A stretch of 38,709 nt of DNA from a virus: positions 1-38,709 of IMG/VR virus record IMGVR_UViG_3300025122_000056; one strand, written 5' to 3'. The notes under the pieces were generated by a model. That model was given only the letters and a program-made list of their open reading frames with translations, searched no databases and was not told the DNA's origin. A program made the translations under genes and the position numbers. Shown here in pieces: positions 24,651 to 32,081 of the stretch. Every line of letters starts with the position of its first letter. The stretch's first letter is position 1.

Positions 24651-25495
24651 ATACAATAATCGCGTATCCTTCTTTCAGATATATCAATATATTTTGTTTC
24701 TAAATCAATTCCTATAAACTTTCTATTCTCCAAAAGAGATGCTATTCCGGTACTTCCCGATCCACAAAAAGGATCGATAACAGTACCTCCCTCGGGTACA
24801 AAAACCTTGACCAAGTAGGACATTAAAGAAATAGGCTTTGGAGTTGGGTGATCGTTGTATTCTCCCCTTTCTTTGCGTGTTACGCGAGGAGCATAAAAAT
24901 ACTTTTGATGAGCCGGATTATCAAAATATCCAATTATATTAGAAGGATAGCGTCCAGCTGGGTTGGCATCTTCTTTGCCAAATTCTTTTTGGGTTCCAGT
25001 TGTTTTCCCATCTTTTCCAAAGGTAAGCCTCTGTAAACCGCCCTTTACCCAGCCGGTTGGAGGTTTCCCATCCCATGGAATTCTAGTATTTTGTGTATCA
25101 ATTAGCCCCACATTCCATTCCTCATGATTCTTTTTCAAAGAACCTTTGAAAGGTTTTTGAGCCACAACTATAGGCTCGTGGGCCGGCTTAAGCTTATTTT
25201 TCTTGGGCATTTTAGTTGTCACCATCCATATAATTTGATCTTTTATCAAAAATCCACCGTCCTCGACGGCGCAGGCCATCCGATGATATAGTTGCGGACT
25301 ACAAAAACTAAGACAAAAGGCACCTGGCTTTAGAATTCTCTTAACTTCGACCCATATTTCAGACGTCGGTACCGAATGGTCCCACGCTTCCATTCCCATG
25401 CCATACGGAGGATCAGTAACGCAGCCATCAATACTATTATCGGGCAACTCTTTCATCGCCCCCAAGCAGTTTCCTACTATTAACCTATGAGACAT
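24641..25495 (-). CDS. DNA amino-methyltransferase (beta class)
   Basis: This 284-residue enzyme methylates adenine N6 or cytosine N4 in DNA. Catalytic motif DPPYGMGME lies early (about residues 30-38) and the AdoMet-binding motif VIDPFCGSGSTG late (about 245-256), the beta-class order. A target-recognition region lies between them, including KPAHEPIVVAQKPFKG. The start ATG 25495 (MSHRLIVGN) overlaps the endonuclease gene by 11 bases. The longer frame to 25621 is rejected. The stop codon TAG lies inside tRNA-Thr. Together with the upstream endonuclease it forms a probable type II restriction-modification system. Confidence 0.92.
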   Translation of the reverse strand: MSHRLIVGNCLGAMKELPDNSIDGCVTDPPYGMGMEAWDHSVPTSEIWVEVKRILKPGAFCLSFCSPQLYHRMACAVEDGGFLIKDQIIWMVTTKMPKKNKLKPAHEPIVVAQKPFKGSLKKNHEEWNVGLIDTQNTRIPWDGKPPTGWVKGGLQRLTFGKDGKTTGTQKEFGKEDANPAGRYPSNIIGYFDNPAHQKYFYAPRVTRKERGEYNDHPTPKPISLMSYLVKVFVPEGGTVIDPFCGSGSTGIASLLENRKFIGIDLETKYIDISERRIRDYCMPS

Positions 25496-26138
25496 AATCA
25501 AATACCTTTTGTTCGCATGCGGTGCGCATAGAATGTAAGAAATAGTCGACATAATCTTTGCCGCCCATTTGATTGTACATCGCCCGCGTATAAAATTGAA
25601 ATCCACGCTTAAACTCATCACTCTCTCTTAATTTTTGATTAAGTTCTTCGTCTGCTTTTCTTGCTTTTTCAAGATGTTCTCTTAACATCTTTCCTTGCTC
25701 ACAAGAAAGGATATCCTGCCCTCGATAGACAGTAGTTTCGTCGGTTTTGTCAGAGCAAAAAATATAAATATATTTCGGATTAGGGAGACCGCTATTATAA
25801 ATTGGGTAAACTCCTTGGGCGCTCTTACACTCTAGGTAATAAAGCTTGCCCTCAGACTTAACTATGAAGTCTGGACTTTTGTGAGTTCCGCATGGTTGCG
25901 GAATAAAAGAATTATCAGGTAGTTCCGAATGGTCCCCTCCATCTAACCACAAGTCTCTTAGACCAGTTTTGGGCGCATGTGTGGGCATCGATGTTTCGAC
26001 CAAATGATGTTTAACGAGCAGATCTTGAACAGCATCCTCGTGTTTAGCTTCATTGTGGACATTTCCACTTGACGCAGCATAATTTTGATAATAGGGCATT
26101 CGTTGAATATCCTTCATAATCGCGAGCATGTTGCTCAT
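25485..26138 (-). CDS. PD-(D/E)XK endonuclease, likely restriction enzyme
   Basis: The 217-residue protein contains the nuclease core THKSPDFIVKSEGKLYYLECK (PD...ExK, about residues 86-106), followed by a helical C-terminal half (LREHLEKARKADEELNQKLR). Type II restriction enzymes typically have this layout, and the gene overlaps a DNA methyltransferase gene on the same strand. I therefore read it as the restriction partner. A solitary nuclease that degrades host DNA, with the methyltransferase protecting phage DNA, is an equally reasonable use. ATG follows TAAGGAGACCAATT. Confidence 0.8.
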   Translation of the reverse strand: MSNMLAIMKDIQRMPYYQNYAASSGNVHNEAKHEDAVQDLLVKHHLVETSMPTHAPKTGLRDLWLDGGDHSELPDNSFIPQPCGTHKSPDFIVKSEGKLYYLECKSAQGVYPIYNSGLPNPKYIYIFCSDKTDETTVYRGQDILSCEQGKMLREHLEKARKADEELNQKLRESDEFKRGFQFYTRAMYNQMGGKDYVDYFLHSMRTACEQKVFDYVS

Positions 26139-26155
26139 AATTGGTCTCCTTAAGG

Positions 26156-26704
26156 CTACTTGTAGTTTTTTACAATCCAGTCGTACATCGCAATACCAGA
26201 ACTGGTACCAACATTTAAACTTCGTACAGAGCCGAACTGCGCTATGTTAACACAATAGTCACATTCTTTTAAGAGTAAAGGAGAAATTCCTTCTCCCTCC
26301 TCGCCGAAAATCATTAACGCGTTGGGCGGCCACTCAAATGTTTCCATCGGAACACAACAATCTAAGTTGTTATCAAGCGCAACAAAAACATACTTCTCTT
26401 TAAGTTTAAGTAACTCATCGAAATCATTAAGATAATTTAAATCAACATAGTGATGAGTACCAACAGCGCCTCGTCGATCCCAACGCTTGCGACCAATGTA
26501 AAACACCTGAGATGCGTTGAAAGCATTGGCGTTTCTAATCATTGTGCTGATATTAAAGTCACCTTTCCAATGTTCCATTAAGACTGCGAATGGATGAGCC
26601 TTTGAACATAAATCTTCTTTGATATCTTCGATGCTCCATGACTTATATTCATCAGTCACATTATATTTCCAAGCACTCAGTCGCTCTTTATCATTCATAT
26701 TCAT
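26156..26704 (-). CDS. SPOUT-class RNA 2'-O-methyltransferase (SpoU/TrmH)
   Basis: All three SpoU motifs are present: NISTMIRNANAFNASQVFYI (motif 1, about residues 51-70), ALMIFGEEGEGIS (motif 2, about 129) and IAQFGSVRSLNVGTSSGIAM (motif 3, about 153), forming the knotted AdoMet site. Members methylate ribose in tRNA or rRNA. No extra RNA-binding domain is visible, and 182 residues is typical of minimal forms. It may modify phage or host tRNA and lies near three tRNA genes. The start overlaps the preceding gene by a few bases; a second ATG two codons on is possible. Confidence 0.88.
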   Translation of the reverse strand: MNMNDKERLSAWKYNVTDEYKSWSIEDIKEDLCSKAHPFAVLMEHWKGDFNISTMIRNANAFNASQVFYIGRKRWDRRGAVGTHHYVDLNYLNDFDELLKLKEKYVFVALDNNLDCCVPMETFEWPPNALMIFGEEGEGISPLLLKECDYCVNIAQFGSVRSLNVGTSSGIAMYDWIVKNYK

Positions 26705-26990
26705 CTTGAAATGTATTCCTATGAAACTCTAACATAGTCTCAGCCGCGAGCAGCTTAGTTGCATGTCCATTCAAATTAGCTGAAGGATTGTTTCCAATTT
26801 TAACGATTGGAATATATGTAACAATATATCTTTCGCCCGGTGCCATTTTCAATGACTTATCTGCACGGTAGGGGCCCCAATCAATATTTCTGTTCTCTTT
26901 CAAAAGAGTAAAAATTTCTCCAATAAATATTCCATCATGCCAAACATTCAGGCGACCAGTGTGAGACTGCTTCTTAAAGACAAAATTCAT
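26691..26990 (-). CDS. Hypothetical protein, 99 aa
   Basis: ATG follows ATGAGGAAAA. The N-terminal half is beta-rich (MNFVFKKQSHTGRLNVWHDG, IFIGEIFTLLKE), and the C-terminal half is helical (ATKLLAAETMLEFHRNTFQD). Its end overlaps the methylase start. No family is recognised. Confidence 0.65.
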   Translation of the reverse strand: MNFVFKKQSHTGRLNVWHDGIFIGEIFTLLKENRNIDWGPYRADKSLKMAPGERYIVTYIPIVKIGNNPSANLNGHATKLLAAETMLEFHRNTFQDEYE

Positions 26991-27011
26991 TTTTCCTCAT
27001 TTAAAATGATC

Positions 27012-27033
27012 AAAAAAAAGCGCCCGAAGGCGC
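27012..27033 (-). terminator. Rho-independent terminator
   Basis: GCGCC-TTCG-GGCGC stem with a UUCG tetraloop, then TTTTTTTT on the minus strand, 20 bases after the acidic lipoprotein gene. Confidence 0.9.
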
Positions 27034-27052
27034 ACAAAACTTAAAAAAAGTT

Positions 27053-27283
27053 TTAGTTTTCTACGTCTTCTTCAACAGCAAGAACAACATCGGCGGTGTC
27101 AAGGGACACTTCTAGATCAGAATCAACATCGACACTTTCAAATGTGTCCTCAGTCACTTCTTCAACTAGAATATCGCCAACGACAACATCGTCGGTCACT
27201 TGTTCCAACACCGTTGAGTCATCCGTAGTACAGCCTTGGATAGCTGTAATCATTAACAAAATCATTGCAAATGTGATTTTCAT
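27053..27283 (-). CDS. Small acidic lipoprotein, 76 aa
   Basis: MKITFAMILLMITAIQGC is a lipoprotein signal with lipobox IQGC. The mature chain is made almost only of D, E, V, T and S (DILVEEVTEDTFESVDVDSD). ATG at 27283 follows AAAGGAGTATATT. It has its own promoter and a terminator, so it is a single-gene unit. An envelope-anchored acidic protein could alter the cell surface or exclude other phages; this is a guess. Confidence 0.75.
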   Translation of the reverse strand: MKITFAMILLMITAIQGCTTDDSTVLEQVTDDVVVGDILVEEVTEDTFESVDVDSDLEVSLDTADVVLAVEEDVEN

Positions 27284-27312
27284 AATATACTCCTTTGAAA
27301 TCATGAAGTATA

Positions 27313-27340
27313 AATATACGCACCGATAAAAAATAGTAAA
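27313..27340 (-). promoter_or_regulatory. Promoter of the acidic lipoprotein gene
   Basis: -35 TTTACT, 16-nt spacer, -10 TATATT. The spacer ends GTGCG instead of GTTCY. Confidence 0.75.
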
Positions 27341-27345
27341 TAATA

Positions 27346-27588
27346 TTACTTAAAATCTGGAGTTGGCACACAAGTTTCTGGATCGATTGTGACTTCGTTG
27401 TTTTTGTGAGCCTCGATAAATTCTTGAGCTGCTTTCTTATTCTTGAAATTTGTAAGATAAATTAGCTTCTCATCTTCTTTAAGAAGAACTTCATAGCACC
27501 CATGCCGTGCGTGATTAATATCATAAACGCTGGGCCTCTTGTTTTCTTTGAGTTTCTTGAAGTTTCTTGGTCTTTTGCGAAACTTCAT
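27346..27588 (-). CDS. Hypothetical basic protein, 80 aa
   Basis: ATG at 27588 (MKFRKRPRNFKKLKENKRPS) follows GAAAGGACACAAG. The lysine/arginine-rich start is followed by a beta-alpha unit (GCYEVLLKEDEKLIYLTNFK, NKKAAQEFIEAHKN). The pattern YLTNFKNKKAAQEFIEAH resembles small phage proteins of unknown function. Confidence 0.65.
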   Translation of the reverse strand: MKFRKRPRNFKKLKENKRPSVYDINHARHGCYEVLLKEDEKLIYLTNFKNKKAAQEFIEAHKNNEVTIDPETCVPTPDFK

Positions 27589-27599
27589 CTTGTGTCCTT

Positions 27600-27746
27600 T
27601 CATATATCAATTATAATAACACCACGCTCATCGTCAAGATCTTCTTCTTCCTGTTGCTGTACATTTTCTTTAAGCCATTGAACATATCTTTCCTGCTCTT
27701 CCTGTGGTGAAGGTACCCGAACGTACAATCTTTCATATTCGCTCAT
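27600..27746 (-). CDS. Small acidic protein, 48 aa
   Basis: MSEYERLYVRVPSPQEEQER, then YVQWLKENVQQQEEEDLDDE and GVIIIDI. ATG follows GAGGAGTTGAGTA. It overlaps the next downstream start by a few bases and the upstream coiled-coil gene by 14. No family. Confidence 0.6.
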   Translation of the reverse strand: MSEYERLYVRVPSPQEEQERYVQWLKENVQQQEEEDLDDERGVIIIDI

Positions 27747-27888
27747 TACTCAACTCCTCAATTATTCCTTTTAACTGTTGATTTTCGCTACCTAATTCAT
27801 GAATCAACTCATTCATTTCGTGAACAGCTTGAACTAAAAGATCGTATCTGTTTTTCAGATCTTTTAATTCCTGCTCATGTGTTTTCAC
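27733..27888 (-). CDS. Small coiled-coil protein, 51 aa
   Basis: GTG start overlapping the previous stop as GTGA. The sequence MKTHEQELKDLKNRYDLLVQ, AVHEMNELIHELGSENQQLK, GIIEEL has clear heptads of leucine, isoleucine and valine, predicting one long coiled coil. Confidence 0.65.
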   Translation of the reverse strand: MKTHEQELKDLKNRYDLLVQAVHEMNELIHELGSENQQLKGIIEELSNERI

Positions 27889-28070
27889 CTTCCCTGGCCT
27901 CGGTAGGGCTTTTTGCGACGTCGAGCGTTGCTCGGCGGGGTGCCGTCGCGATGGCCATTGTGAAATGTCTCACCTCCCGAATGAGGGGTTCTAGAATAAG
28001 TCCCATTTCCCTGTGAGGTTTTTTTCGGAATGCTACCGATGCTATACACAATTCCTCTAATCTTTGCCAT
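27885..28070 (-). CDS. Small basic, disordered protein, 61 aa
   Basis: ATG follows TAAGGAGAATAAA. A short hydrophobic start (MAKIRGIVYSIGSIPKK) is followed by a glycine-, serine- and arginine-rich segment (NGTYSRTPHSGGETFHNGHR, SNARRRKKPYRGQGR) that looks unstructured and may bind nucleic acid. It is the first gene of a four-gene chain. Confidence 0.62.
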   Translation of the reverse strand: MAKIRGIVYSIGSIPKKTSQGNGTYSRTPHSGGETFHNGHRDGTPPSNARRRKKPYRGQGR

Positions 28071-28082
28071 TTTATTCTCCTT

Positions 28083-28110
28083 ATAGTAATTAGGGCAAGA
28101 GACGTTTCAA
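28083..28110 (-). promoter_or_regulatory. Promoter after the Hsp20 terminator
   Basis: -35 TTGAAA, 16-nt spacer, -10 TACTAT. The -35 sits inside the perfect inverted repeat GACGTTTGAAACGTC (28101-28115), which could serve as an operator. Confidence 0.6.
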
Positions 28111-28120
28111 ACGTCTTTTT
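28101..28120 (+). other. Inverted repeat GACGTTT-C-AAACGTC with T-run
   Basis: Read on the plus strand this is a 7-bp stem followed by TTTTT, like a terminator for antisense transcription. On the minus strand it overlaps the -35 of the next promoter. Either role is possible. Confidence 0.5.
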
Positions 28121-28150
28121 AAAAAAAAAGGATACCCAACGGGTATCCTT
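28119..28150 (-). terminator. Terminator of the Hsp20 gene
   Basis: AAGGATACCC-GTT-GGGTATCCTT stem (10 bp) followed by a T-run on the minus strand, 24 bases after the Hsp20 stop codon. Confidence 0.92.
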
Positions 28151-28173
28151 TAGAAACTTAAGATCTTAAAAGA

Positions 28174-28608
28174 TTACTTAATATTAATACACAACGGCTT
28201 AACTTCAGGTCTCGTTGGTACAACGAGCTTAAGCAGGCCGTTCTCAAATTCTGCTGTTGTAGCATTAAGATCTAAATTGTTATCATAATTAACATACGTC
28301 TTAGAAAAGTTCCGGCGTGCTACGCGCCTGGAGCGTTCTCGTGCGTTGATATCCTCAGTGTTCGCACTAACTGTGATACTGTTCTTTTCTGGTTTGATTT
28401 CAATATTCAAATCTTCCTTTGAAAATCCAGCCAAAGCAAATTCCATTACAGTATCTCCATTGTCTTCCCGATAAATATCGGCTACAGGATATCCCTGTGT
28501 TGTTCTCTGCATCAACTGTGGAAAATCCAGCATTGAATCAAAGATGTCCTCAAAAACATTCCGACCCAGAAGGCTCGGACGATAAGTTGCAAGTGTTGTA
28601 CTAGTCAT
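28174..28608 (-). CDS. Small heat-shock protein, Hsp20/IbpA family
   Basis: This 144-residue protein holds unfolded proteins in a refoldable state. The alpha-crystallin domain covers about residues 42-135: PVADIYREDNGDTVMEFALA, GFSKEDLNIEIKP, NFSKTYVNYDNNLDLNATTA, then the signature FENGLLKLVVPTRPE. The C-terminal IxI-type anchor is CINIK. Start ATG 28608 follows AAAGGAGAAAATATT; the frame is open to 28680, but that part contains the promoter. It is a one-gene unit with its own promoter and terminator. Hsp20 is known from cyanophages and other large phages. Confidence 0.93.
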   Translation of the reverse strand: MTSTTLATYRPSLLGRNVFEDIFDSMLDFPQLMQRTTQGYPVADIYREDNGDTVMEFALAGFSKEDLNIEIKPEKNSITVSANTEDINARERSRRVARRNFSKTYVNYDNNLDLNATTAEFENGLLKLVVPTRPEVKPLCINIK

Positions 28609-28676
28609 AATATTTTCTCCTTTTAAAGCAAGTATTTGAGCGAGAATCCCTTGCAGGCGACACTCGCTATATCTAA

Positions 28677-28704
28677 ACAATAAGCACGCTCAAGAATCAG
28701 TCAA
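28677..28704 (-). promoter_or_regulatory. Promoter of the Hsp20 gene
   Basis: -35 TTGACT, 16-nt spacer ending in GTGCT, -10 TATTGT. It belongs to the common class, not an obvious heat-shock type. Confidence 0.78.
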
Positions 28705-28721
28705 GAAGAAAATATATTTTT

Positions 28722-29078
28722 TTAATGAAGGGACAAAGAACAATTTAATTTTAGAAGTTCTTTTTTTGTGAAGGCTCTTGCCAATATCGCCTGCTCTGTT
28801 AAAATAATATCTGTCTCATTTAATGCGATAACACTACCTTCGTTATCATCTTTCATAAGATTGGAGTTCAAGTTTGATTTTAAAACTCTCCATATATGAT
28901 AGTTTGATGAGAATGAATCACACAATAGTGTCATCAGCTTTAAATCTAGTGGGTCTTCCGCGGCTTTATCACTAATTAAATCCGCTAAAATATCAATTTG
29001 TTCATCGGCTATTTTTATCATCAAAATGACAATTGATTCATCTAGCGTATACAGATTTGGATTTTCTTTGTCAGGCAT
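28722..29078 (-). CDS. Hypothetical helical protein, 118 aa
   Basis: ATG follows AAGGAGTGAGAT. The product is helical and acidic (ESIVILMIKIADEQIDILAD, LMTLLCDSFSSNYHIWRVLK, EQAILARAFTKKELLKLN). No family. It is the last gene of the long operon that includes groEL. Confidence 0.65.
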   Translation of the reverse strand: MPDKENPNLYTLDESIVILMIKIADEQIDILADLISDKAAEDPLDLKLMTLLCDSFSSNYHIWRVLKSNLNSNLMKDDNEGSVIALNETDIILTEQAILARAFTKKELLKLNCSLSLH

Positions 29079-29081
29079 ATC

Positions 29082-29333
29082 TCACTCCTTCATATCCAGA
29101 CGCTCAATCAAATCGGTATAGCCTCCCAGGAGTTTATAGGTTTTTTCATCAGTCACTTCAAATACCATAGGTACAGTCTGCCATCCATAAATATCTTTTA
29201 GTTCTTCCCAAACCAGTGGGCGCCAATCCAGTAAAAATGTCTTGAAATCAATATTTTCATCTCGTAATTTTTTTACTGCTTTGGTACAAAAACAACATTC
29301 TTTCTTTATGTAAAGGATAAATTTTTTATTCAT
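29082..29333 (-). CDS. Glutaredoxin-like protein
   Basis: The 83 residues show the thioredoxin fold of glutaredoxins. The first strand KKFILYIKKECCFCTKAVKK carries the active site CCFC (C-x-x-C, about residues 13-16), QTVPMVFEV supplies the cis-proline (about 54), and GGYTDL matches the GG-x-D region. Phage glutaredoxins usually reduce ribonucleotide reductase; no reductase gene is in this window. ATG lies after the gene at 29335 with only a one-base gap. Confidence 0.88.
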   Translation of the reverse strand: MNKKFILYIKKECCFCTKAVKKLRDENIDFKTFLLDWRPLVWEELKDIYGWQTVPMVFEVTDEKTYKLLGGYTDLIERLDMKE

Positions 29334-29334
29334 T

Positions 29335-29625
29335 TTAATCTCGTAATTTTTCCAGTATTATCTCTAAGTTACCTATAATATTCATAGTATGTGAGCCATT
29401 GCCTACCCCCGACAAATGAATTTTTACAAATTCAGCTTTCTCGTTTAGGTTATCCGGCCACTTCTTAAGTTTTATAAGTTTTTGTTTTAAATCATGATTT
29501 GGCTTGATAGCCACAATAAAGTCGCGATTAATCAAAACTTCTTTTATAGAATAATTTCTATTTTCATTAGATAATCTTTGTCTATCTTCTTGTATTTCAA
29601 CCAACGATATTAATTTAAACACCAT
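29335..29625 (-). CDS. Hypothetical protein, 96 aa
   Basis: MVFKLISLVEIQEDRQRLSN, then NYSIKEVLINRDFIVAIKPN and KIHLSGVGNGSHTMNIIGNL. The alternation of strands and the phrase YSxKEVxINxxxIVxIxP resemble a small beta-barrel phage family seen in other large phages. Function is unknown. The start overlaps the preceding gene by 11 bases. Confidence 0.68.
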   Translation of the reverse strand: MVFKLISLVEIQEDRQRLSNENRNYSIKEVLINRDFIVAIKPNHDLKQKLIKLKKWPDNLNEKAEFVKIHLSGVGNGSHTMNIIGNLEIILEKLRD

Positions 29626-29815
29626 ACACCTTTCTTTTTTCTACGTACCATACATCGCCTTGAAAATAAACACCAAGGTCATTTTCCTGTTCTTCTTTCA
29701 CTAATAAATATTTTGGCTTCTCTAAGCATACAACTTTATTGGGACGTCCATCGGTGTATTTCATCAAATTTGTATCTGAAGGAATATACACTAGTTTTCC
29801 CACCGGGTTATTCAT
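29615..29815 (-). CDS. Small beta-rich protein, 66 aa
   Basis: MNNPVGKLVYIPSDTNLMKY, then NKVVCLEKPKYLLVKEEQEN and LGVYFQGDVWYVEKRKVYGV. The strand order (VGKLVYIPS..., VVCLEKPKYLLV, VWYVEK) is like the array proteins, but the start lacks MKVGDLV, so it is at most a distant relative. It overlaps the upstream stop. Confidence 0.65.
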   Translation of the reverse strand: MNNPVGKLVYIPSDTNLMKYTDGRPNKVVCLEKPKYLLVKEEQENDLGVYFQGDVWYVEKRKVYGV

Positions 29816-30308
29816 CCTTAAGGATTTCCTCTACTTTGTTACCGGCTGTAAGCGAACTCAAATCGATATTCGGAAACGTTGGCAGCGGCTCGTTTGTATC
29901 AAAATAGTTTTCCTCAAGTAATTTATTATATGTGTTCTTTAAAGATTCGAGAGTGGGTAGATTTTTTGTAACTTCACCAACATTTTGTTGTTTCGGGTCG
30001 GCCACAAAATCACTTGCACCAGCATGCTCATCAGGATTTTCATTCTTATTTTCTTCTGTTGTTGCTTGCTCTAGAGTCTTCTGATACGCATAAATCAGAG
30101 AAGCGCACTCCTCAAATCTTGCATCAACTTGAAACATTCTTTTTCTCAAAAAATCTAAATTTTTCAGAAAATCATCTATCTTTGTGACATCAAGCGCGCC
30201 TGCTGCGTGTGATAAAGCTTTAAGCTGCTCGATCGCCTGTAAGAGTATCCCATTCGTACGAAAGGGAACTTCTTCAAGCTCAACTACTTGTTGTATTGTT
30301 ACTTTCAT
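29808..30308 (-). CDS. Hypothetical protein next to groEL, 166 aa
   Basis: A short beta start (MKVTIQQVVELEEVPFRTNG) is followed by helices (LLQAIEQLKALSHAAGALDV, FLRKRMFQVDARFEECASLI), a disordered acidic linker (about 80-110) and a C-terminal helix. It directly follows groEL, where a co-chaperonin might be expected, but it has no GroES fold signature (no mobile loop GGI.L). ATG follows GAGGCATAA. Confidence 0.68.
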   Translation of the reverse strand: MKVTIQQVVELEEVPFRTNGILLQAIEQLKALSHAAGALDVTKIDDFLKNLDFLRKRMFQVDARFEECASLIYAYQKTLEQATTEENKNENPDEHAGASDFVADPKQQNVGEVTKNLPTLESLKNTYNKLLEENYFDTNEPLPTFPNIDLSSLTAGNKVEEILKDE

Positions 30309-31892
30309 TTATGCCTCCACTATTGCATAGTTTGTTATTATTAATATTGATGCGACCGAAACAGCATTTGTCAAAGCAATTCGAGCGACCTTTGTCGGGT
30401 CAACAATACCTGCCTCAATCATATCAACAATCTCACCATTTTTAAAGTTATAGCCACAATTGCCCACTTCAGATTCAATCATGCTGACGACAATATCGGC
30501 CGACTCGCCGGCATTTGTGGCCATCTGTCTGATCGGCTCATATGCGGCTTTCTTGAGAATTTCAACACCTAGATGCTGGTCCTCGTTGTCTACTTCGACT
30601 TCTAAATCTTCTATTGCTCGTACAAAAGCCACTCCGCCGCCGGGAAGAATTCCCTCTTCCTGTGCTGACTTGATTGCCTCAAGGGCATCTTCAATTCGAT
30701 GCTTCTTTTCAATCATTTCAACTTCTGTGGCAGCACCGATTCGAATTACAGCAACGCCGCTGGCAAGTCTAGTTATCCTTTCTTGCATCCTTTCGCAATC
30801 TTGTATGTTATCGTTTGTTTTAATTTGTTCCTTGAGGTCTTCGATAGTTTCCTCGACCTTTTCCCAATCTGCATTACCGCCGATAAAAGTAGTATTATAC
30901 TTCAGAATATCAGCTTTCTTACATTTACCAAAATCAACTAACTTAACCTCGGATAGTTTTTTACCAGATTCACGATTAACAAATGTACCGCCGACAGAGA
31001 GTGCCAAATCATTAAGAATTTTGCGACGTTCAGTACCATATCGCGGTGCTTTTACAGCAACGATCTTCATTGTGCCCCTCACTGTATTCATGATAAGGGC
31101 TGCTAGGGCCTGTCCTTCAATATCTTCAGCAACAATTACAAGAGGTTTGCTCTCTCTGGCTACCAATTCTAGTATTGGAAGGATGTCCTGTACCTTGTCA
31201 ATTTTGTGATCAGTCACCAAGATGTAGGGATCATCGTATTCAACTGATCCTCTCCTCTGGTTTGTAACAAAGGCATTCGCAAGAAAACCAGAATCAAAAT
31301 GAAAACCTTCGGTTACGTCTAGGGTCGTTTCAAATGATTTACCATCCTCTACGCTAATTGAACCATCATGGCCGGCCTGCTCAACAGCCATTGAAATAAG
31401 TTTACCAATCGACACATCGTTGTTCGCAGAAATGGCCGCTATGTGTTCTATGTCTTCTTGAGACTCAATGGGACGTGATATATCTTGTAGCTTAACTACA
31501 ATCGCTTCTAGCGCCTTATCCATACCTCGTTTAAGTTCCACAGGAGAGACACCAGTAGAAATATACTTCTGAGCTGTGTTAAGAATTGCTCGGGCTAATA
31601 TTGTCGAAGTGGTTGTCCCATCGCCAGCTAAATTTGCAGTCTGCGAAGCAGCTTGTTTGATTAGCTGTGCTCCAGCATTTTCAAACGGATCGTCAAAATC
31701 AACAAATTTGGCAACTGTTACGCCATCTTTTGTGACTATCGGATTTAATCCTTTTTTATGTAAGAGAACATTTCGTCCCTTTGGCCCAAGTGTTGAACCA
31801 ACAACATCTGCTAATTTATTTACCCCATCTAATATTTGGGTCTGTAATCTGTTCCCGTTCTGATATTGCTTTGACGTTATTTCTTGTGTCAT
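30309..31892 (-). CDS. groEL: Chaperonin GroEL
   Basis: A complete 527-residue chaperonin that refolds proteins in its ring cavity with ATP. Motifs: LADVVGSTLGPKGRNVLL (about 27-44), TKDGVTVAKFV, AGDGTTTSTILAR (ATP site, about 89-101), EDIEGQALAALI (apical domain) and LPGGGVAFVRA (about 413). The helix with IEDALEAIKSA carries the aspartate needed for hydrolysis. The C-terminus ends ITNYAIVEA without the GGM tail of bacterial GroEL, and no GroES gene is adjacent. Phage-encoded GroEL without GroES is known for phage EL. It probably folds phage structural proteins. Confidence 0.96.
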   Translation of the reverse strand: MTQEITSKQYQNGNRLQTQILDGVNKLADVVGSTLGPKGRNVLLHKKGLNPIVTKDGVTVAKFVDFDDPFENAGAQLIKQAASQTANLAGDGTTTSTILARAILNTAQKYISTGVSPVELKRGMDKALEAIVVKLQDISRPIESQEDIEHIAAISANNDVSIGKLISMAVEQAGHDGSISVEDGKSFETTLDVTEGFHFDSGFLANAFVTNQRRGSVEYDDPYILVTDHKIDKVQDILPILELVARESKPLVIVAEDIEGQALAALIMNTVRGTMKIVAVKAPRYGTERRKILNDLALSVGGTFVNRESGKKLSEVKLVDFGKCKKADILKYNTTFIGGNADWEKVEETIEDLKEQIKTNDNIQDCERMQERITRLASGVAVIRIGAATEVEMIEKKHRIEDALEAIKSAQEEGILPGGGVAFVRAIEDLEVEVDNEDQHLGVEILKKAAYEPIRQMATNAGESADIVVSMIESEVGNCGYNFKNGEIVDMIEAGIVDPTKVARIALTNAVSVASILIITNYAIVEA

Positions 31893-32073
31893 TCACACCT
31901 CGTTCTAATTCTGTGACTTTTGTTTGAAGCACTGCCGCTTCGAGCTTTAACTCATTATAAACAGCATCCATGTGGCGATGCATCTCGTTTATTTTACTTT
32001 GTAAATATATACCTATAATAGTCCCTAATAATATAAGACTAATCAATACAATTGTCAAGGATAAAGTTTGCAT
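31816..32073 (-). CDS. Membrane-anchored coiled-coil protein, 85 aa
   Basis: An N-terminal membrane helix (LTIVLISLILLGTIIGIYLQ) is followed by a coiled coil (MDAVYNELKLEAAVLQTKVT, ELERGVNDTRNNV). Its last 26 codons overlap the start of groEL in another frame (77 bases). The layout resembles inner-membrane spanin or holin-associated proteins, but with the endolysin three genes away this is only suggestive. There is a weak ribosome site. Confidence 0.6.
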   Translation of the reverse strand: MQTLSLTIVLISLILLGTIIGIYLQSKINEMHRHMDAVYNELKLEAAVLQTKVTELERGVNDTRNNVKAISEREQITDPNIRWGK

Positions 32074-32081
32074 TTTTTAAA

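Noticed and set aside
29808-30308. GroES co-chaperonin next to groEL
   Set aside because: Too long, mostly helical with a disordered acidic linker, and no GroES mobile-loop pattern.
30460-31209. 249-codon plus-strand frame opposite groEL
   Set aside because: Serine-rich antisense translation of GroEL codons; no independent support.
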